Shown: positions 7,246-9,148 of the stretch, in pieces
Position numbering within the stretch: position 1 is the first letter of the stretch
Layout of the letters: every line of letters begins with the position of its first letter
Assembly (NCBI GenBank): GCA_964591245.1
Contig: CAZPZZ010000159.1
Location: 1-9,148 of the forward strand
DNA: 9,148 nt
From: CAZPZZ01 sp964591245
GTDB taxonomy: Bacteria > Acidobacteriota > Vicinamibacteria > Vicinamibacterales > UBA8438
Direction: 5' to 3'
Program-made: the position numbers and the translations under genes
The notes under the pieces: generated by a model
Told to the model about the DNA's origin: nothing
The model's database searches: none
What the model saw: the letters and a program-made list of their open reading frames with translations, nothing else

Positions 7246-8199
7246 ATGACGAGTTGGTCGAAACGGTGTGGCGTACGAGTTGTGGGGCCGGCAGTGGCCG
7301 TCGCGCTGGGAATATGGGCGACCGAGGTGCCTGTACGCGCCCAGGCAGCTGGGGCGAGTAGTAGTGGAGGAACGATTAGCCAGTCTGAAACTCCGGAAGG
7401 GCTTCGGCGTACCGTAGAGGGCCGTCCTGATCTCGAAGGGTATTGGCATGGCGGCCCCGCCAATGCTTCACACAGCATCGAAGAAGGCTGTTGTGATCCC
7501 ATTCACGCACGCATGCAGAGTCGAGGGCCGGAACGACTCGGGCTTCCGGAGGCAGTGATTATCGATCCACCCGATGGGCGGATTCCCTATCAAGCCTGGG
7601 CGGCCGAGCGCCGGCTCGAAATGCTCTACGAGATGGAGACACCTACCCAGCTGGCGCACATAGATCCCGAGGACAGGTGCCTGTTGACGGGGGTCCCGCG
7701 TAGTAACTATCGCGGTGATCTGCAGATTCGACAGACCAATGGGTACGTCGTGGTCCTTTACGAGTGGGCCCATGCGTATCGGGTCATTCCAACCACCGAA
7801 CGCAAGGCCCTGGGTGCGGATATCAAGCTCTTTAATGGTCATTCCCGTGGGCATTGGGACGGCGATACGCTGGTTGTCGAGGTGACGAATTTTAACGACC
7901 TACCATGGTTGGATTCACATGGCAGTTTTTATAGCGAGGCGTTGCAGGTGGTAGAGCGCTGGCACCTATTGGACGACGATACGATCCGCTACGAGGCAAC
8001 TGTCGACGATCCAAACGTCTTCACGGCACCCTGGACAATGGGTTTCACGATGGGCCGCATCGAGGATGACGGGTACGAGTTCTTCGAGGAGGCCTGCTCA
8101 GAAGGGGTGACCAACGAACACCGCTTGGCCGCCGGTCGGCAAGCGACAGCGGCGGGTGAGCGAGTTTTGCATACCCACGAAGGAACAGTTCCTCGGTAA
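7246..8199 (+). CDS. Exported 'EGRPDLEGYW' protein, unknown function (copy 2)
   Basis: A 317-residue paralogue of the preceding gene. Seen: a signal peptide (MTSWSKRC, hydrophobic residues 10-25, cut near VRA/QA) and a Gly/Ser-rich linker. The family fingerprints follow: RTVEGRPDLEGYW (55-67), IPYQAWAAERR (113-123), DPEDRCLLTGVPR (140-152), GHSRGHWDGDTLVVEV (198-213), FNDLPWLDSHG (216-226), YSEALQVVERW (229-239) and DDPNVFTAPW (254-263). It differs from copy 1 by an insert at about 70-110 containing vicinal Cys82-Cys83, and a longer C-terminal tail with Cys284. The shared motifs keep the same order, but loops and ends have diverged, so the duplication is not recent. Function is unknown; the exported setting suggests a periplasmic role. 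Confidence 0.85.
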   Translation: MTSWSKRCGVRVVGPAVAVALGIWATEVPVRAQAAGASSSGGTISQSETPEGLRRTVEGRPDLEGYWHGGPANASHSIEEGCCDPIHARMQSRGPERLGLPEAVIIDPPDGRIPYQAWAAERRLEMLYEMETPTQLAHIDPEDRCLLTGVPRSNYRGDLQIRQTNGYVVVLYEWAHAYRVIPTTERKALGADIKLFNGHSRGHWDGDTLVVEVTNFNDLPWLDSHGSFYSEALQVVERWHLLDDDTIRYEATVDDPNVFTAPWTMGFTMGRIEDDGYEFFEEACSEGVTNEHRLAAGRQATAAGERVLHTHEGTVPR

Positions 8200-8222
8200 A
8201 TACGAAACACGGGTTCGGTAAC

Positions 8223-8238
8223 GAGGAATTCCTTTTTT
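8223..8238 (+). terminator. Weak terminator-like element after copy 2
   Basis: GAGG-AATT-CCTT can form a four-pair stem (one G-U pair) followed by a run of T, 24 bases after the stop at 8199. The stem is too short to be convincing. Just downstream GAGCC (8243-8247) and GGCTC (8254-8258) form a five-pair stem with no T-run after it. A transcript end between copy 2 and the oad-like genes is plausible but unproven. Confidence 0.2.
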
Positions 8239-8335
8239 CAAGGAGCCTGGGAGGGCTCTGGTCTGTTCACGTGTTTGGGGCGAGAGAACTTCGTTGCGTA
8301 GTGTGACAAAATAAGCACTCCTTTTTTGACACCTT

Positions 8336-8343
8336 GGAAGGGA
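8336..8343 (+). promoter_or_regulatory. Shine-Dalgarno-like site of the OadG-like gene
   Basis: GGAAGGGA lies 6 bases before ATG 8350. It supports that start over the in-frame TTG at 8326, which would put eight polar residues before the membrane segment. Confidence 0.6.
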
Positions 8344-8349
8344 CTTCGA

Positions 8350-8580
8350 ATGTTGCTCGAAGGGGTGAACCTTATGGTCGTTGGTATGACGACCGTATTC
8401 AGTTTTCTGGCATTACTGGTGATTGTTCTCGAGGTTTCGGCGCGAATCTTTCAGCGAGGAACTGACGCTGAGGCGCAGCCGGCCACCGTGGCGATGACAC
8501 CGAGTGGAATGTCTCCGGTACGAGGAAGCGAAGAGATTGCCGTTGTGCTCGCGGCGGTGGAAGCGCATCGCCGGCGATAG
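8350..8580 (+). CDS. oadG: OadG-like gamma subunit of a membrane decarboxylase
   Basis: A 76-residue single-pass membrane protein. Seen: a hydrophobic segment at about residues 7-28 containing VVGMTTVFSFLALLVIVLEV, the G-M-x-x-V-F-x-F-L-x-L-L-V pattern of OadG proteins, then a polar Pro/Ala/Thr linker, and a C-terminal EEIAVVLAAVEAHRRR typical of the OadG tail. In sodium-pump decarboxylases the gamma subunit anchors the carboxyltransferase alpha subunit to the membrane beta subunit. The gene directly after it, 9 bases on, is such a carboxyltransferase, which supports the call despite the short, low-complexity sequence. The following gene's ribosome site overlaps this stop codon, so translation is probably coupled. 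Confidence 0.75.
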   Translation: MLLEGVNLMVVGMTTVFSFLALLVIVLEVSARIFQRGTDAEAQPATVAMTPSGMSPVRGSEEIAVVLAAVEAHRRR

Positions 8581-8583
8581 GGA
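8579..8583 (+). promoter_or_regulatory. Shine-Dalgarno site overlapping the OadG-like stop
   Basis: AGGGA overlaps the TAG stop (8578-8580) and sits 6 bases before ATG 8590, consistent with translational coupling of the two genes. Confidence 0.5.
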
Positions 8584-8589
8584 TAAACC

Positions 8590-9148
8590 ATGGCCAAGCG
8601 TCGTATCAGTGTCATGAACACGTCGTTTCGGGACGGGTTCCAATCGGTGTTCGGTGCGCGTGTATTCACCTCCGACTTTCTTCCGGCGGTTGAAGCGGCG
8701 AGACATGCAGGGTTCACCCACTTCGAAGCGGGAGGAGGGGCCAGGTACCAGAGCCTTTATCTGTACTGCAACGAAGACGCGTTCGACATGATGGACGCCT
8801 TTCGTAGAGCGGCTGGACCGGAGGCGAATCTGCAGACGTTGGCGCGTGGCGTGAACGTTGTCGGGCTTGAGAGCCAGCCATCGGACATCATTGCGTTGCA
8901 CGCCAAGATGTTCAAGAAGCATGGTATGACGACGATCCGAAATTTCGATGCCATGAACGACGTGCGTAATTTGTCGTACTCGGGGCAGTGCATCGCCGAC
9001 GCCGGGTTGAATCATGAGGTTGTCGTCGCGCTCATGGCGCTTCCGCCGGGAGCGAAGGGGGAAGGCGCGCATACGCCAGAGTTCTATACCGATATTCTTC
9101 GCTCAATCCTCGATGCGGGCGTTCCGTTTACCTCCGTGTGCTACAAGG
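8590..9148 (+). CDS. Divergent biotin-dependent carboxyltransferase, OadA / pyruvate carboxylase subunit B-like (5' part)
   Basis: The first 186 codons are present; the gene runs off the window. The carboxyltransferase TIM barrel moves CO2 between a 2-oxo acid and biotin. Seen: NTSFRDGFQS (residues 10-19), aligning with the DTTxRDAHQS signature and keeping Arg14, the metal-ligand Asp15 and Gln18, while the usual histidine is Phe17; FEAGGGARYQ in place of EVWGGATFD; NEDAFDMM; LARGVN; and IRNFDAMNDVRNL, matching FRIFDALNDxRNL. The last full codon, Lys186 in SVCYK, aligns with the carbamylated metal-ligand lysine (IKDMAG in ordinary members). The HTHD-type ligands and any biotin domain lie outside. 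Next to the OadG-like gene the best reading is an alpha subunit of a sodium-translocating or related decarboxylase. The divergence marks a separate subfamily whose substrate may not be oxaloacetate. Confidence 0.8.
   Translation, partial: MAKRRISVMNTSFRDGFQSVFGARVFTSDFLPAVEAARHAGFTHFEAGGGARYQSLYLYCNEDAFDMMDAFRRAAGPEANLQTLARGVNVVGLESQPSDIIALHAKMFKKHGMTTIRNFDAMNDVRNLSYSGQCIADAGLNHEVVVALMALPPGAKGEGAHTPEFYTDILRSILDAGVPFTSVCYK

Noticed and set aside
6519..7502. A 327-codon open frame on the minus strand
   Set aside because: It is antisense to copy 1 and the start of copy 2, both well supported. Its translation is rich in Arg, Pro and His with no domain.
8326..8354. TTGACA at 8326-8331 as a -35 box
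   Set aside because: At a 17-base spacing the -10 would be AATGTT, over the OadG-like start codon, with a poor match.
8413..9072. A 219-codon minus-strand frame opposite the oad-like genes
   Set aside because: It is antisense to two recognisable genes, and its translation is a basic, domain-free shadow.

Overview
The window looks like one scaffold of a moderately GC-rich Gram-negative bacterium, probably assembled from a metagenome because it holds a run of exactly 100 N (2171-2270). The mix of a periplasmic PQQ dehydrogenase, a DUF6152 protein, a tandem pair of exported 'DGxPDLxGxW' proteins and several exported metallo-hydrolases is typical of environmental Acidobacteriota (Vicinamibacteria-like) or of marine proteobacterial MAGs. 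That placement is an inference from gene content, not a measurement. No rRNA, tRNA, CRISPR array, insertion sequence or phage gene was seen.

Layout. (1) 24-2165 (+): a complete PQQ-dependent, glucose-dehydrogenase-like protein with signal peptide. (2) The N gap, which removes the 3' end of the next gene. (3) 2271-3016 (-): an exported metallo-beta-lactamase-fold hydrolase resembling N-acyl homoserine lactonases, missing its C-terminus. (4) 3017-3242: an AT-rich intergenic stretch with clustered TTTAC/GTAAA half-sites. (5) 3243-3407 (-): a small putative lipoprotein. (6) 3443-4501 (-): a second exported MBL-fold hydrolase of the ComEC-like type. Genes 3, 5 and 6 share a strand and could be cotranscribed in the order 6, 5, 3. 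(7) 4502-4737: a divergent promoter region. (8) 4738-5859 (+): a Tat-exported phosphotriesterase/lactonase-like amidohydrolase, interrupted by an in-frame TGA at 5491-5493 although coding continues in the same frame to the natural end. (9) 5967-6374, 6429-7226 and 7246-8199 (+): a DUF6152 protein and two exported paralogues of unknown function, closely spaced with good Shine-Dalgarno sites. (10) 8350-8580 and 8590-9148 (+): an OadG-like membrane subunit followed by the start of a divergent biotin-dependent carboxyltransferase (oxaloacetate decarboxylase alpha / pyruvate carboxylase subunit B type), which runs off the window.

How the genes may fit together. Everything before 8200 appears to be exported and most of it looks catalytic: an enzyme class that makes lactones from aldoses (PQQ sugar dehydrogenase), and two classes that open lactones (AHL-lactonase-like MBL, phosphotriesterase-like lactonase). 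A periplasmic oxidation/lactone hydrolysis neighbourhood is a reasonable but untested reading. The oad-like pair is a separate unit, probably a membrane decarboxylase of the sodium-pump type.

The most notable observation is the nonsense codon in the amidohydrolase. It falls between two metal-ligand histidines, and everything after it is still conserved. It is either a recent mutation, a sequencing or assembly error, or (less likely) a recoded TGA. No convincing new multi-gene system was recognised beyond these points.
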